Positions 1 through 10,921 of a stretch of 64,000 nucleotides of DNA are shown one piece after another. The DNA is from Cryptomeria japonica (Eukaryota; Streptophyta; Pinopsida; Cupressales; Cupressaceae). A program made the position numbers and the translations under genes. Position 1 is the stretch's first letter. Every line of letters begins with the position of its first letter. The stretch spans positions 204,424,613-204,488,612 of the forward strand of contig NC_081408.1 in NCBI RefSeq assembly GCF_030272615.1, written 5' to 3'. The notes beneath the pieces are model-generated. The model was not told the DNA's origin. It ran no database searches and saw only the letters and a program-made list of their open reading frames with translations.

Positions 1-5
1 CAACA

Positions 6-160
6 ATCTCCCCTTTGGCATTGATGGCAACACTCATGAGAAATTTCAAATGTGTATCCAAAAATGTGAAGTCCAAAAAATATTACCAAAAATGTGTGTG
101 CTCCTCCTAAGCATATGATTCCTGTGATGTTGAATTTTCTCATCCCACTTCTCCCCCTTT
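6..160 (-). other. Element A 3' end with two polypurine-tract modules
   Basis: Read on the minus strand, an AAAGGGGAGATT-like purine tract abuts the LTR end at 1-5. A second purine tract lies at about 149-160. Each is next to a GGCATTGATG-like or related sequence. The tract beside the LTR is the expected plus-strand primer; the inner copy resembles duplicated tracts in elements B, C, F and G. Confidence 0.6.
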
Positions 161-206
161 GGAATCAATGATAAAGGTTGTCAAGATGTCAGTAGAGTTT
201 GTAGTT

Positions 207-3200
207 TCAACCTTGTAACTGGGTAGTTACAATTTGAAATAGATCCACCAAAATCAAGTTTATACTCTCCATAAACTTTTTACTGTCTCTTATTGTTGTC
301 TCTGCTCTTTTAACTATACCTATGAGATGCTGCATATGCTATGTCGGTGTATTATGTCCCTGTATCAGTGCCTCAGATATTTCCTTCCATAATGATGCTA
401 GATAGTCCAATCTTGGACTCAGTTTTAATCTTAGATGCTTTGCCTTATTCACTTTTTTCTCCTTTTCTCTTTCCAATTTAACTAATTCTTCCTCAAAATT
501 TGTTATCTTTTGTTCAAAAATTGATAATGTATCAGGTGAGTTAACATAATTATTTGCAAGTTTATTGATTTCATCCTATACCTTGCTCATCTTCTTATCT
601 ATATCTACAGTCAAAAAGTTTGTCTTACAGGTGTCTTTGTACAGAGTTTTGTACTCTTTCAATAAGTTACACAGTTCCGATAGAAGTGTGTCAAAATCTT
701 TGGTACACTTCTTTATCTACTCATCAAAGGATATTTTCTTTACAATTTCCAATTTGTCCTTCAATGTCTCTTCCTTTAATTTCTCAATGTTTTCTATGAT
801 ATATTTACACAAGGTATCAAGTTGTCCTAAAGAATCTTGATTGTCTATATTACAGTTAGGAACAATTACCTTCAAAATTGGTATTGTGTCATCTATTGCC
901 TTATAAGCTTGTGAGCTACAATCTGTTATCTTTTTAATTGAATCTAATATTACTTCAATCACATTAGTTGATTTGTAGCCCGATGATGAGGAACCTACAT
1001 TTTGAGTACTACCAGTGGAAGTAACCAAGCTTGTATTAACCTCTGGTAGGTCTATTTGTGTTTGCATTTCCTTAAGCAATGGCTTTTCTATTTCTCCAGT
1101 TGCCGATGGCACTGTTTCCTTATGAACCTATTCCTATTTCTATATGTTGTTCCTGTTTCAGAGCCTTTTGCTCTGTTTGTTTCTCTGTTTGTTGCATTGT
1201 CTCAGTCTGAGTCTGAGTTTCTACCTATTTCTCTTTATCATCTGTCGGTTTCTCCTATGTGTTATCAGTTTGCTCAGCTACCGGTGGCTCAGTAGCCATT
1301 TTAGTCTTATCAGTTGTATCTTTGTCTACCATAATGTTGATCTTTTGAGTATCAACATCCACTGTATATAAGACTTCAGGATTAGGATTGACATCCTCTA
1401 CATCCATACTTTCAACTGTCAGTTGATCTTTTGTAGCTATTGTTGTTACTGGTGGAGTAATCAAAGGAGGTGGGGGTAAGTTGTCTTTAACCTTGATACT
1501 GGGTGGTCCACCAACTTTACCTTGACCCTTGTCTCTTTCTTTCTGATATACCTTTATAGGTTTGTGGCTCATGTATTCTTCTTGTTTTTATTTTTCCACT
1601 AGAAATATGTCGCATGCATTTTCTATCTCCTTAGTCACCTCATTAACTCTTCCAACCATTAAGGCAATGTGTCGGTGTGCAGTAGAAAATACTGACCAGT
1701 TGGCTTCAGCAATTAAGTCATCAATTTCTTTGGGTGAATTCACCGGGTATACAACAAGTAGCTTTTCTATCTTTATTTTCTTGTCAAGTTCTACTACTGC
1801 TTGTCTCCTTGCTTCCAGTATCTTAAATAGTTCATCTGGTACTTCATCTACTACTTCCATAAAAAATTTCTTATACATATCCATATGCAATATAGCACTG
1901 TTTTCTATTTGTTCTTTTTCATCAGCTGTCAGAGTGTCATATAGTTTCTCTACATTCTTCAATTTCCCTTCCTCTGTAATTTCTTTCAACAATATGTCAA
2001 GAGGGGCCAAGTCCTTCTTTGTCCTCTTCTTCTTCTTGGGTGTCAGTTTCTTCTTCTTTGGTGTATCCTTTCTTACTGGAGATCTCACTGCTTGTTGTTT
2101 TTGTCTTGTCCTCCTAGGTGAGGGTGTGGTTGCCGGTGAGGGATCTCTTTTCCTTACAACTCTTTTGAAAGTTTCAGGCATGTCACTCTCTGAAGATATG
2201 CCTACTGGTGATAGGTGAGTTTCAGGATGTGGAGTTGCTAACTCATCCTCTGTTATACCGGTTTGTTCCATTACTTTATCCTTGATTTCCTTTGCTTGCC
2301 TAGAACCTTTTCTTATAACTGCCTCAACCTTTTTCACTCTTTTCTTAGATTTTATATGGCTTTCAATAGTTTCTACACTACCAAATACTTCTTCCTTAGG
2401 TTCTTTAGGGGCTTCCAGAAGTGCTTTAGCATAAGTTTCAATTATATGATCATCTATTTCGTAGCCCATCTCTGTTACCCAAACTGTCCTAAGGATGACT
2501 ACTTCCATCCAGATCTCATCGTTCTTGATTACAAAGCATATTTCATCCTTATATTTGTCAACAATCTTTTGTGATAATCTTATTCTTTTCTTCATTTTGG
2601 CCTTAAGTGCTTGAAACAAATCACGGATATTGTTTTCCTTATCTTCTCCCATGTTATTGAATAGTTTTGTTAGCTGTTTACCTACTGGTATATCATATCC
2701 AAGTTCTTTGTAGCCTATACTGGAAACCTGTTTGGTTATATGTAGCATCAGACATACTAGAAAATTTCCAAATTTAAAAGTTCCTTTCTTGTCCTTCTTA
2801 ATATTGCCTAAGTTGTCAATTAATTCATCCTTCAACCACTCACATACATCAATCTTTGCATTATCTATGACCATGTCATAAGCACTCTTAATGCATAAAC
2901 TTGAAACTAAAGTGAGTCTATTTGCATGAGTAGCTTTACATCCTAATATCATGCTGATAAATCTTACATTAGTATCTTTTACATCATTACTCTTAAGGAC
3001 CTTCTGTCGGATGTGGCACTAGTTAGGTTTATTCTTGTCTAGCCTTTTACCAGTGTTCGGTAACCCTGTGATAGCTTTCACAGCTTCCTTGGTGATTTTG
3101 TGAATTGCATCTAACTAGAAAATTTCACCATGTACCTTGCTTAAGACTATCCTAATCACATCCTTGGGGAATTTAGGAATGCTAAGGATCTCTGTAAATC

Positions 3201-3489
3201 CTAAGGTTTCAATGATCTTGTGTTCATCTTTTACATTACCGGATTCATCACATATTACATATTTAAACATGGTTTTAATCTCTTCATCTCCTAGTTCCTC
3301 AATGTTGCAGTGAATGTAAATTCTGGGATCTTCAGCATAAACAACTCCCTTAGGAATTTGAGAAAAAGCACCTAAGGTATCATCTTTCTTTGCTACTTTG
3401 GGAACTAATTGAAATATGGGCCTAGGTCTTTTTATAACTTTGACAATAATAGGGTTTGCTATATATTCAAGTGCAGAGGTTGATGCCAT
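207..3489 (-). pseudogene. Element A ORF2, unrecognised ~1,090-codon protein in place of pol
   Basis: The reading frame opens with ATG at 3489 (MASTSALEYIANP). It runs in one frame to about 1125, then continues one frame over to a TGA at 207. In-frame stops lie at 3115, 3019, 1255, about 1219, 717, 576 and about 337 (all TAG) and at 1588 (TAA). The N-terminal ~450 residues look globular. A very basic Lys-rich stretch lies near 1990-2070, and the C-terminal third is Lys/Glu/Leu-rich and probably coiled coil. No protease, integrase, reverse transcriptase or RNase H motif was seen. It occupies the place of pol between the Gag ORF and the polypurine tract. The function is unknown; an accessory or captured protein of a non-autonomous element is the best guess. 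Confidence 0.6.
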
Positions 3490-3793
3490 GATAAAATACC
3501 TTTTACTGCCTTTAGGATGGATGATTGCTTGAAGTGTTCTTGCCTCTTGCTCGAAATGCCTTATCTCGAAATCTTCACGCTCTTCGTAGGTTTGAAATCT
3601 AGGTGAAATGAAATGGAGCCAAAACCTTAAATTTATAGTGTCCTTTTGCCATCTACCACATTACATGTATGTCGATTAAGTAGTTATTTAACATTGTCTA
3701 CTGGTAATAAAGTAATTTCCAACTTCTCATCTCTAACCGAGGGAGTAATAACACATGTGTCATTAGATTACCAAACCCTCAAGGAAACTTTCT
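3490..3793 (-). other. Spacer between Gag and ORF2 of element A
   Basis: About 300 bases separate the end of the Gag reading frame from the ATG of ORF2. No domain was recognised. The two ORFs lie in different frames (Gag in the frame of 4927, ORF2 in the frame of 3489), so they could not be one polyprotein without frameshifting or splicing. Confidence 0.4.
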
Positions 3794-4927
3794 TCAATTC
3801 AATGAAGAACTTCCTACCGATGGAGCATCACTCTATCCTACCGATGAAGCATTGATTGGTTCTACCGGTGGAGGAGTATTCCCAATATTTAGATCAGTTT
3901 TTCTAATCCATTGTTTTGATAATTCTTGCTTAACCTCTTCAAGTTTTTCTTTACCCTTCAAGCTATAACTTTTGTTGTCTGTCGGTGATCCTTTACTTCT
4001 ACAGAATTTTGCAATATGCCCAATCTTTTTACATGCATAACAAGTTACATTATTCTTCTGAATAGCTTTCCCAAAACCTATGCCAGTTTGTGTTATGCAT
4101 TGATTAGATAAATGTCCAAATCTTCCACAAACATAACATCTCACATTCATTCTGCAATTTTCAGAGTTGTGACCAACTTTGTTGCATTTAGAACATTGAC
4201 CGGTGGGTGTGTTGATATTCTGATAATTTCTAGATCTACATTCATTTGCTCTATGACCATACTTATTATATTTAAAGCATTTTCCATTGAATTTATAAGT
4301 ATTAGGTTGTCTTACCGATTTGCTGTGATCCTAAGTATTTGCAATACCGAAGCTTTCACCAACTTCAAAGCCAATTCCAGAAGTGTCACCTTTAGGTTTT
4401 TGATTCTTTAGCAAGGTGCCAAGTTCCTCTGAGCTTTTCTTGAATTTTTCTTTATGTTGATTTGCAGTTTCTAGTTCTCTTTCTAAGACTTCTTTCTATC
4501 TCATCAGTTCATTGGAGTCATTCTGAGTGTGCATCAAATCTATCTTCAATAAATCATTTTCATTGCTAAGTCTTGTGTTCTCATTTGCTGCATCACTTAG
4601 TCTTCTGGTCAATTCTTCTTCATTCTTCTTCCTATGCTCAATTTCCTTACAAAATCTCATAGTCATATCTTGCATCTCATTCTTTGTTGTCATGTTCTCC
4701 AGTTTCAGCTTGCTTATCTAATCATTAAGTAATTCCTTTTCATCATTTTTAGTTTGCATTTTTTCACAAAGTTCTCTTCTCTTGTTTCTTGCAACAGTAA
4801 GATTCTCTTGAAGTGCTTGAATGATATCCTGAGCTACCTTTAGATCATCTTCTAGTTTGATATTTTTCAATTTTTCTATATCATAGTCTGAGAGAGCTCC
4901 TTCAAGTTGCTTCATCAGATTTTCCAT
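3794..4927 (-). pseudogene. Element A Gag-like protein: coiled coil plus four zinc knuckles
   Basis: One frame runs from an ATG at 4927 (MENLMKQLEGALSDYD) to a TGA at 3794. It is broken by TAG codons at 4718, 4496, about 4333 and 3833. The first ~190 residues are Glu/Lys/Leu heptad-like sequence, predicted as a long coiled coil. Four CCHC-type knuckles follow at 4001-4279, then a Lys/Glu-rich tail. Copia Gag usually has one knuckle and a conserved N-terminal domain that is not visible here. The start lies about 60 bases inside the primer binding site, as expected for Gag. It probably bound RNA and packaged the element. Most stops fall where Gln would suit a coiled coil. Confidence 0.65.
4001..4279 (-). 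other. Array of four CCHC zinc knuckles in element A Gag
   Basis: In protein order the knuckles are 4238-4279 (CFKYNKYGHRANEC, second Cys replaced by Tyr), 4154-4195 (CSKCNKVGHNSENC), 4097-4138 (CYVCGRFGHLSNQC) and 4001-4042 (CYACKKIGHIAKFC). Three keep the C-x2-C-x4-H-x4-C pattern. Zinc knuckles bind single-stranded nucleic acid in retroelement Gag proteins. Confidence 0.85.
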
Positions 4928-4984
4928 CTTTGCCAGTGTCAAGATCTTCCTCAAGTTGTTAGGCTTCTGAAAATAGAGGACCAA

Positions 4985-4997
4985 GCTCTGATACCAA
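4985..4997 (-). other. Primer binding site of element A (initiator tRNA-Met type)
   Basis: Read on the minus strand, TTGGTATCAGAGC lies directly downstream of the LTR end. It matches the usual plant copia site complementary to the 3' end of initiator methionine tRNA. This copy is perfect, unlike those of B and C. Confidence 0.85.
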
Positions 4998-4998
4998 T

Positions 4999-6444
4999 TG
5001 TTAGGATTCCCACAGATACTGAGAGGGGGGGTGAATCAGTATCTAACCGGCGAGTATAATTTATTTTCTTAATACATGTAGAACATATTATAATAGTGTA
5101 CCAGTATGCAAGAAATAATGTAATAAACAGAATTAAAAACATCCACATGAAAAACACACCATGACACAAGGATTTAATGAGGAAACCCAGTGTGGGAAAA
5201 ACCTCGATGGGATTTGTGACCCACAATATCCACTTATTGGCCAATAAGAGAATATTACTTACAAGAGGGGCCTGCACATGCAGGAAGGCCAATTGCCTAG
5301 AGCTCACTACTCAATGGGAAGTCTCACTGACTTATAATGTAGATTATACAAATCCAATATCTTGTACTGCTTTACAATACCATCTATAATGCCTGATTCA
5401 GTACTGGTTGCTTCTCTTCTTCTTACATAAACCCTTTAACCTATATTTCGCATAATAGGTCTACCTTAATATTTTTCCCTTTCACATACATCACTTTCTT
5501 AACTTACTTACAAGATGTCTACAATGATCTCTTTTATATATAAGAGTCATTTTACAGTGATATCAAGTCAACTTACAAAGTTTTTACAATAATAAACAAA
5601 ATATAATATAACAAAATCCTGTCGGCCTCTGTACCAGTATACTTCCTTTCTTTTTGCTGGTGCAGGTGTCCTGAGTGCCGATGTAGAGTTTGATCGTTGA
5701 TGCCGGTGAACTATCTTGCTGGTGTAATGCCTTGCTGGTGCCATAGGATTGTAAGGTTGCCATCAATGACAAAACCTTCAATCACCTACAATGTCTCATT
5801 GGAGTGTGCATATGCCAATAGATACATCATCCGGTTTCGCAACCACACACTCAACTGAACCATGTTCACTCTTTGCCAGCTCATTAAACTAAACAACTTC
5901 ATCAACCTTATAAACTAATCAATCAGGTCGGTAACACAACAAAAACCTAATTCTCATAGAGATTACAAACAAATCGGTTCAAGTATGACCGTTGGATTAC
6001 ATATAAATCTCTACACATCAATCAAGAAAACCTTGATTTCTCCTTGATCACCGCTTCATCAAACTTAGTAACTCACCACATGCTTTGTATTAGATGCAAT
6101 ACATTTGATAATTCCCTAGACAAAAATCATTACAACAACTCACCAAAATCTCTTGGAATTGTCTTTATATAATAATCATATGTGTCATAATCATTACCAC
6201 CCATCGTCAGATCATAAACCAATATATCCAGTTCATCAAACTCAATCGGTTAGGGTTTATCAAAAACAACAGGTAGGGTTTACCGGTTACAACAATAGAA
6301 ATGGTTTACACCAGTTACCAGTTTACTCCATAAATTCTTCCTACCGGTTATAGTAACCATATTACAACAATATCATTACTGGTTTAATTGACATTAATGA
6401 CAACATAACATATAATTAATGCAATCTTCATGCAAATGCCAACA
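4999..6444 (-). repeat. Middle LTR shared by elements A and B (1,446 bp)
   Basis: On the minus strand the LTR starts TGTTGGCATTTGC at 6444 and ends CCTAACA at 4999. A TATA-like CTTATATATAAAAG sequence lies at about 5532-5546, so transcripts would start about 0.5 kb before the LTR end. Near the LTR end are a GGTTTTTCCCACACTGGG-like segment (about 5188-5207) and a C-run with CTCTCAGT (5017-5040); both recur in the other copia LTRs. It is homologous to 10922-12215, with visible substitutions and indels. Confidence 0.85.
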
Positions 6445-6792
6445 ATATCCCCCTTTGGCATTGATGGAAATAAAAATATCAATACCATTGATTGTTGCGT
6501 GATTGTGAATAGGAATCCTGGTTTACATTACTAAGTATTCACCATGCTCTCCATGTCTTCAGCTTGTCACTGGTTCTCCTGCTCATAATCACATAATTCT
6601 TCTCCCCCTTTGATAGCAATGCCAAATTGAAAGTAAAACATGTAATATCAAATTTCACTATGCATCATCAACAATCTGCCACTTGATGCTCCCCCTGTGG
6701 AATAAATCCACTTCTACAGCAATCCTTCTGTAAAATTTGGCAATTAGATCCGAGACTGATGTAATCTACATCATACATCACTGACTTCATGA
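6445..6792 (-). other. Element B 3' untranslated region with polypurine tracts
   Basis: On the minus strand an AAAGGGGGATAT tract touches the LTR boundary at 6444. Similar purine tracts recur at about 6601-6612 and near 6692. The tract at the LTR is the likely plus-strand primer. No ORF was seen. Confidence 0.6.
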
Positions 6793-8600
6793 AGAGGGAC
6801 AACCCCTAACTAACTTCTGAGATACTCAAAAGTTGTCTTAGGCAGAGGTTTAGTAAAAATATCTACAAGCTATTCCTTGGTAGAAACATGCTCCAAGATC
6901 ACATCTTTACTTTGTACTTTTTCCCTCACGAAATGATAGTTCAATTCAATATGCTTGGTTCGTCTGTGCAAAACATGGTTCTTGGAAATATTTATGGCAC
7001 TTGTATTATCACATAAAATCTTTATAGGTTCTGAAATCCTCATCTTAAAACCTTCCAAAATGTGCCTCATCCATATAGCCTGTGTACAATTCATGTAAGC
7101 TGCAACATACTCAGCTTCAATAGTAGATTGTGAAGTACAACTCTGCTTCTTACTACTCTATGAAACAAGTCTTCCTCCAAAAAAAATGCTCCACAGGTTG
7201 TGCTTTTGTGGTCATCAACATTTCCTAGCCAATCTGCATCTGGGTACACCTTCGAGTAAAAATTTCCTCCATATGGATACCATAACCCATAATCAACAGT
7301 ACCTATCAAATATCTAAATATTCTTTTGGTTGCTATCATATGTGTTTCCTTAGGATTTTTCTGGAATCTAGCTACTATGCCAACTACATGAGCTATGTCG
7401 GGTCTGGTATTAACAACATAGTACATAGTACAATTTCTCAATCATTGACCTATATTCCTTCTCATCAACAGCTTTGGACTTATATTCCTTAGACAACTTA
7501 CAACCTGTAACCATAGGTTTCCCAACTGGTTTACAGTCACTCATGTCAAATGTCTTCAAGACCACTTTCACATGTACTTAGACTGTGTGACAAAAATACC
7601 ATTCTTCATTTGCTATATTTGCAAGCCTATAAATTTTTTTTTCTCCCACTAAAGACATTTCAAACTCATTTTTCATTTCATCTGCAAAACTATTGCTCAT
7701 GTCATGATTGCCTCCAAATATGATATCATCAACAAATACTTCGTTGAGTGGTATTTTATCTCCTTTAGATTTGAGATAAATGTTACTATCATCACTAGTT
7801 CTCAGAAAGCCTATCTTCATCAAATGTGTATGAAGCCTTTCATACCATTCTATTGGTGCCTTCTTTAATCCATATAAAGCTTTATGCAATCTACATACCA
7901 TGTCTTTCTTATCGGTTAGATCACAACCATCCAATTTCTCAATGTATACTTCTTCTTCTAATATCCCATTCAAAAATACAGACTTAACATCTGTCTGGTA
8001 TACCTTGAATTTCTTGTGCCTTGCAAATGCAAGTAAAGTTCTGATACCTTCCAGTCTTTCCACTGGTGCAAAAGTATCACCATAGTCTTCTCCGTCGTCT
8101 TTTGCATTACCTTTGCAAACCAACCTAGCTTTGTTGCAAACTACAACACCATCTTCGTTCAACTTGTTCCCAAAAATCCACTTAGTACCTATCACATTTT
8201 TATTTACTGGTCAGGGTACTAGGGTCCATGTGTTGTTATTCTTAATTTGATCTAATTCCTCTTCCATAGCTTTAACCCAATAATCATCACCAAATGCTTC
8301 CTTAGCAATAATTCTCTCTGATTCTTCTTCTAGTTAGTACTCCACCATCCTTCTCCCCAATAATTTGTTCAGGATTGTGATTCAATCTCACATATCTTGG
8401 AATAAAATGATCATTATCTATAGGTTCAGCTTCTTCATGATCATTATCTTCTTTTGAATTTATCTGTTCTAGTTGATCTAGTACATCAATAATTTCTTTG
8501 CCGGTTTCAGAGTTCACAGTTAGTGGTTCCAAAAACAAAATGCAAGGATCTTCATTCTTTTTGTCTAAACTCATTTCCTCTAAGACTTTAGGATTTTCAT
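6793..8600 (-). pseudogene. Element B reverse transcriptase and RNase H region (copia pol, decayed)
   Basis: The reverse transcriptase segment (7578-8195) starts IGTKWIFGNKLNEDG. It includes VYQTDVKSVFLNG, LYGLKKAP and the catalytic VFVDDIIFGG, all copia hallmarks. The RNase H segment follows at 6870-7441, with RPDIAHVVGIVARF, the PDADW metal-ligand motif and CDNTSAI. The linker before reverse transcriptase (8302-8604) ends near YVRLNHNPEQIIGE. The pieces lie in three frames, so several frameshifts and stops separate them. In life this enzyme copies the element RNA into DNA inside the virus-like particle. This copy is inactive. Confidence 0.9.
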
Positions 8601-9861
8601 CCACTCAAACATCAACACTCTCAATAATTCTCTGTGTCCAGTTGTTAAAATACTTGTAGGCCTTACTCTTGGTGGAATAGCCAATAAATATACCTTCATC
8701 ATTTTTAGCCTCAACTTTTCTAATATAATCACCTCTCTTAATAAAAAATTTGCTTCCAAATATTCTAAAATAATTAACATCAGGTGATCTACCATACCAA
8801 TATTCATAAGGAGCCTTGTCCTTACCTCTCTGTACCAGAATTCAGTTCTTAGTGTAGATAGTTGTGTTGATAGCTTCTCTCCATAAATTTTTCGCTACAC
8901 CTCCTTGTATCAACATCATCCTAGAAGCTTCAACAATTTCTCTCTACGATACCATTCTGTTGTGGTATCCTTGGTGTAGAAAGCTGCCACTTGATACCAT
9001 TTTCTTCACAATAGCTAGTGAATTCCTTAGAAGTAAATTCACCACCCTGATCTATCCTCGGGCACCTTATCTTCTTTATGTTCTCTTTCTCAACTAAGGC
9101 TCTGAATGCGTTGAACTTACCAAAAGCTTCAGTCTTATCCTTAAAGAATGTGACCCACATCATCCTTGAGCAATCATCGGTGAAGACCATAAAATATCTA
9201 TCACCTTGAATACTTTTTGTTCTTATTGGTCCACAAAGATCTGTATGAACCAAATATAACAAATGTTCCACTAAAAAGAATTTTCTCTTGAAAATTGAGG
9301 ATGTCATCTTTCCCAACTGACATTCTTTGCACAGAGAGTTAACCGGTTTGTCTAACTGAGGCAAACCTCTCATTGTCTCGGACTTACTCACTTTAATAAT
9401 GTTATCAAAGTTTATATGACAAAATCTCATATGCCAAAGCCAACTATCATCTATCTTTGCAATTAAACAATTGTTGACTTTAGGATTAGGGTGAAACAAG
9501 TTACCTTTAGTTTGCTTCCTAGTTGCAATCAGTTCACCTTTACTGCCATAGATTTTGTACATACCATTTTTAAATTCCAATGGGTATCCTCTATCATTGA
9601 GTTGTGCCACAGTTAAAAAATTATGATTTAAACCTTCAACCAGTAGACATCATCTGCACTACTCTTTCCATTAAGAGAAATAGTTCCCTTACCTTTAACC
9701 ATGTAGGGTGAGTCATTACCAAATCTTACAACTCTGCCATCAAATTCCTTCATAGAAATAAATTTGCTCCGATCACCGGTCATGTGATGTGTAAAACCAC
9801 TATTAATGATCCAATCATTAGAGTTATCCTTCCAGGATACTAATTCCTTATGGTCTGACAT
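8601..9861 (-). pseudogene. Element B protease and integrase region (copia pol, decayed)
   Basis: The protease segment (9628-9861) has WIINSGFTHHMTGD; the usual D-S-G is N-S-G here, so the catalytic Asp is lost. The GAG-pre-integrase and zinc-binding part has LWHMRFCHINF and CKECQLGK. The integrase core shows HTDLCGP, IDQGGEFTSKEF and PQQNGIVERN, which give the D, D and E catalytic positions. The frame breaks before 8930, and the integrase C-terminus (8580-8807) is only recognisable in fragments. Integrase normally inserts the cDNA into host chromosomes. This copy is inactive. Confidence 0.88.
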
Positions 9862-9899
9862 CTATTCTTTAATGGCTATAAACACAATGTCTTCATTAG

Positions 9900-10851
9900 C
9901 ATGACCATTAGATTCCTCATCAGTGATACCACCATCAACAACAATAAGATAATATCTTTTGCCTTTACCCTTATACTTCTTGAATTTCTCTCATTTGTGC
10001 TCATTATTACCATTAGGACAGTAAGTAGCAATGTGTCCAATCTTGTTGCATGCAAAACATTTCAAAGGTAATTTGCCTCTATATTTACCTATACCTCTAG
10101 GAAATGACTTGGCCAACAATGCTTCAAGCTCAACTAAACTGTCTTCATCATCAACTTCTCTATTGGATCTGGATTCATAACTATGAATGGCATCTCTACT
10201 TTTCCTCATAGATGGGTTAGAAACAAAAGCTCTAAATACAGACTCAAATTTCTATACACTACCATCATAACCATTTAATTCAAAATCAGTAAGCTTCCCA
10301 ATGATGGAGTCAAGAGTTACCTTAGTTTTGTCAATGGACTTCAGCTCCTGAATAGCTACAACTTGGATAGCGTAGACTGGTAGCAGGGTTCTCAGTACCT
10401 TACTAATCACTGTGGAATTCCACTTTACCTCCTACACTGTTAATTTCACTGACTATCTCTTTTATCCTTTAACCATACCACTGGATATTCTCACCTTCAA
10501 CCATCCCCATGTCATCAAACTTTCCTCTTAGACTCTCTTCTTTAGCAATCTTAACATGTTCATAACAACTATAAATCTCCTCAATTTTTTTCCATACTTG
10601 ATATGTAGTTTGAAGACCATGGGCATCTACATACTCTGCATCAGACAAAGAACTGACAATAGCCTCCAATGCTTGATGATTTTCTTGTTGCTCTTTTTTC
10701 TAATCATCATTCAACATCCCAGTAGGTGAAACATACTTAGTATTGACATGTTCCCAATACTGACTTCCCAAACTCTGGATGTAAATTTTCATTCTGTCAC
10801 TCCATATCCTGTAGTTCTCTCTATTAAACTTCAGACCTTCCTTCTTCATCA
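9900..10851 (-). pseudogene. Element B Gag (copia type, decayed)
   Basis: Gag begins near 10851, shortly inside the primer binding site. Recognisable segments include SLSDAEYVDAHGLQTTYQVW (10469-10669) and a single zinc knuckle CFACNKIGHIATYC near 10010-10060, followed by an acidic/polar linker to protease. Frameshifts and stops separate the parts. The single knuckle contrasts with the four in element A, so A Gag is not a simple deletion derivative of this protein. Confidence 0.8.
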
Positions 10852-10907
10852 TGATCTATAGATCTTTACCTCAAGCTATTAGGCTTAGACTTTGGAGAAC
10901 CTGAAAT

Positions 10908-10920
10908 GGTCTGAAACTAA
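10908..10920 (-). other. Degenerate primer binding site of element B
   Basis: Read on the minus strand, TTAGTTTCAGACC aligns with the initiator tRNA-Met site with several mismatches. Its place directly inside the LTR end supports the assignment. Confidence 0.55.
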
Positions 10921-10921
10921 T

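Noticed and set aside
1562-2574. Plus-strand ORFs opposite element A ORF2
   Set aside because: Their Ser/Phe-rich translations mirror the Lys/Glu-rich ORF2 on the other strand.
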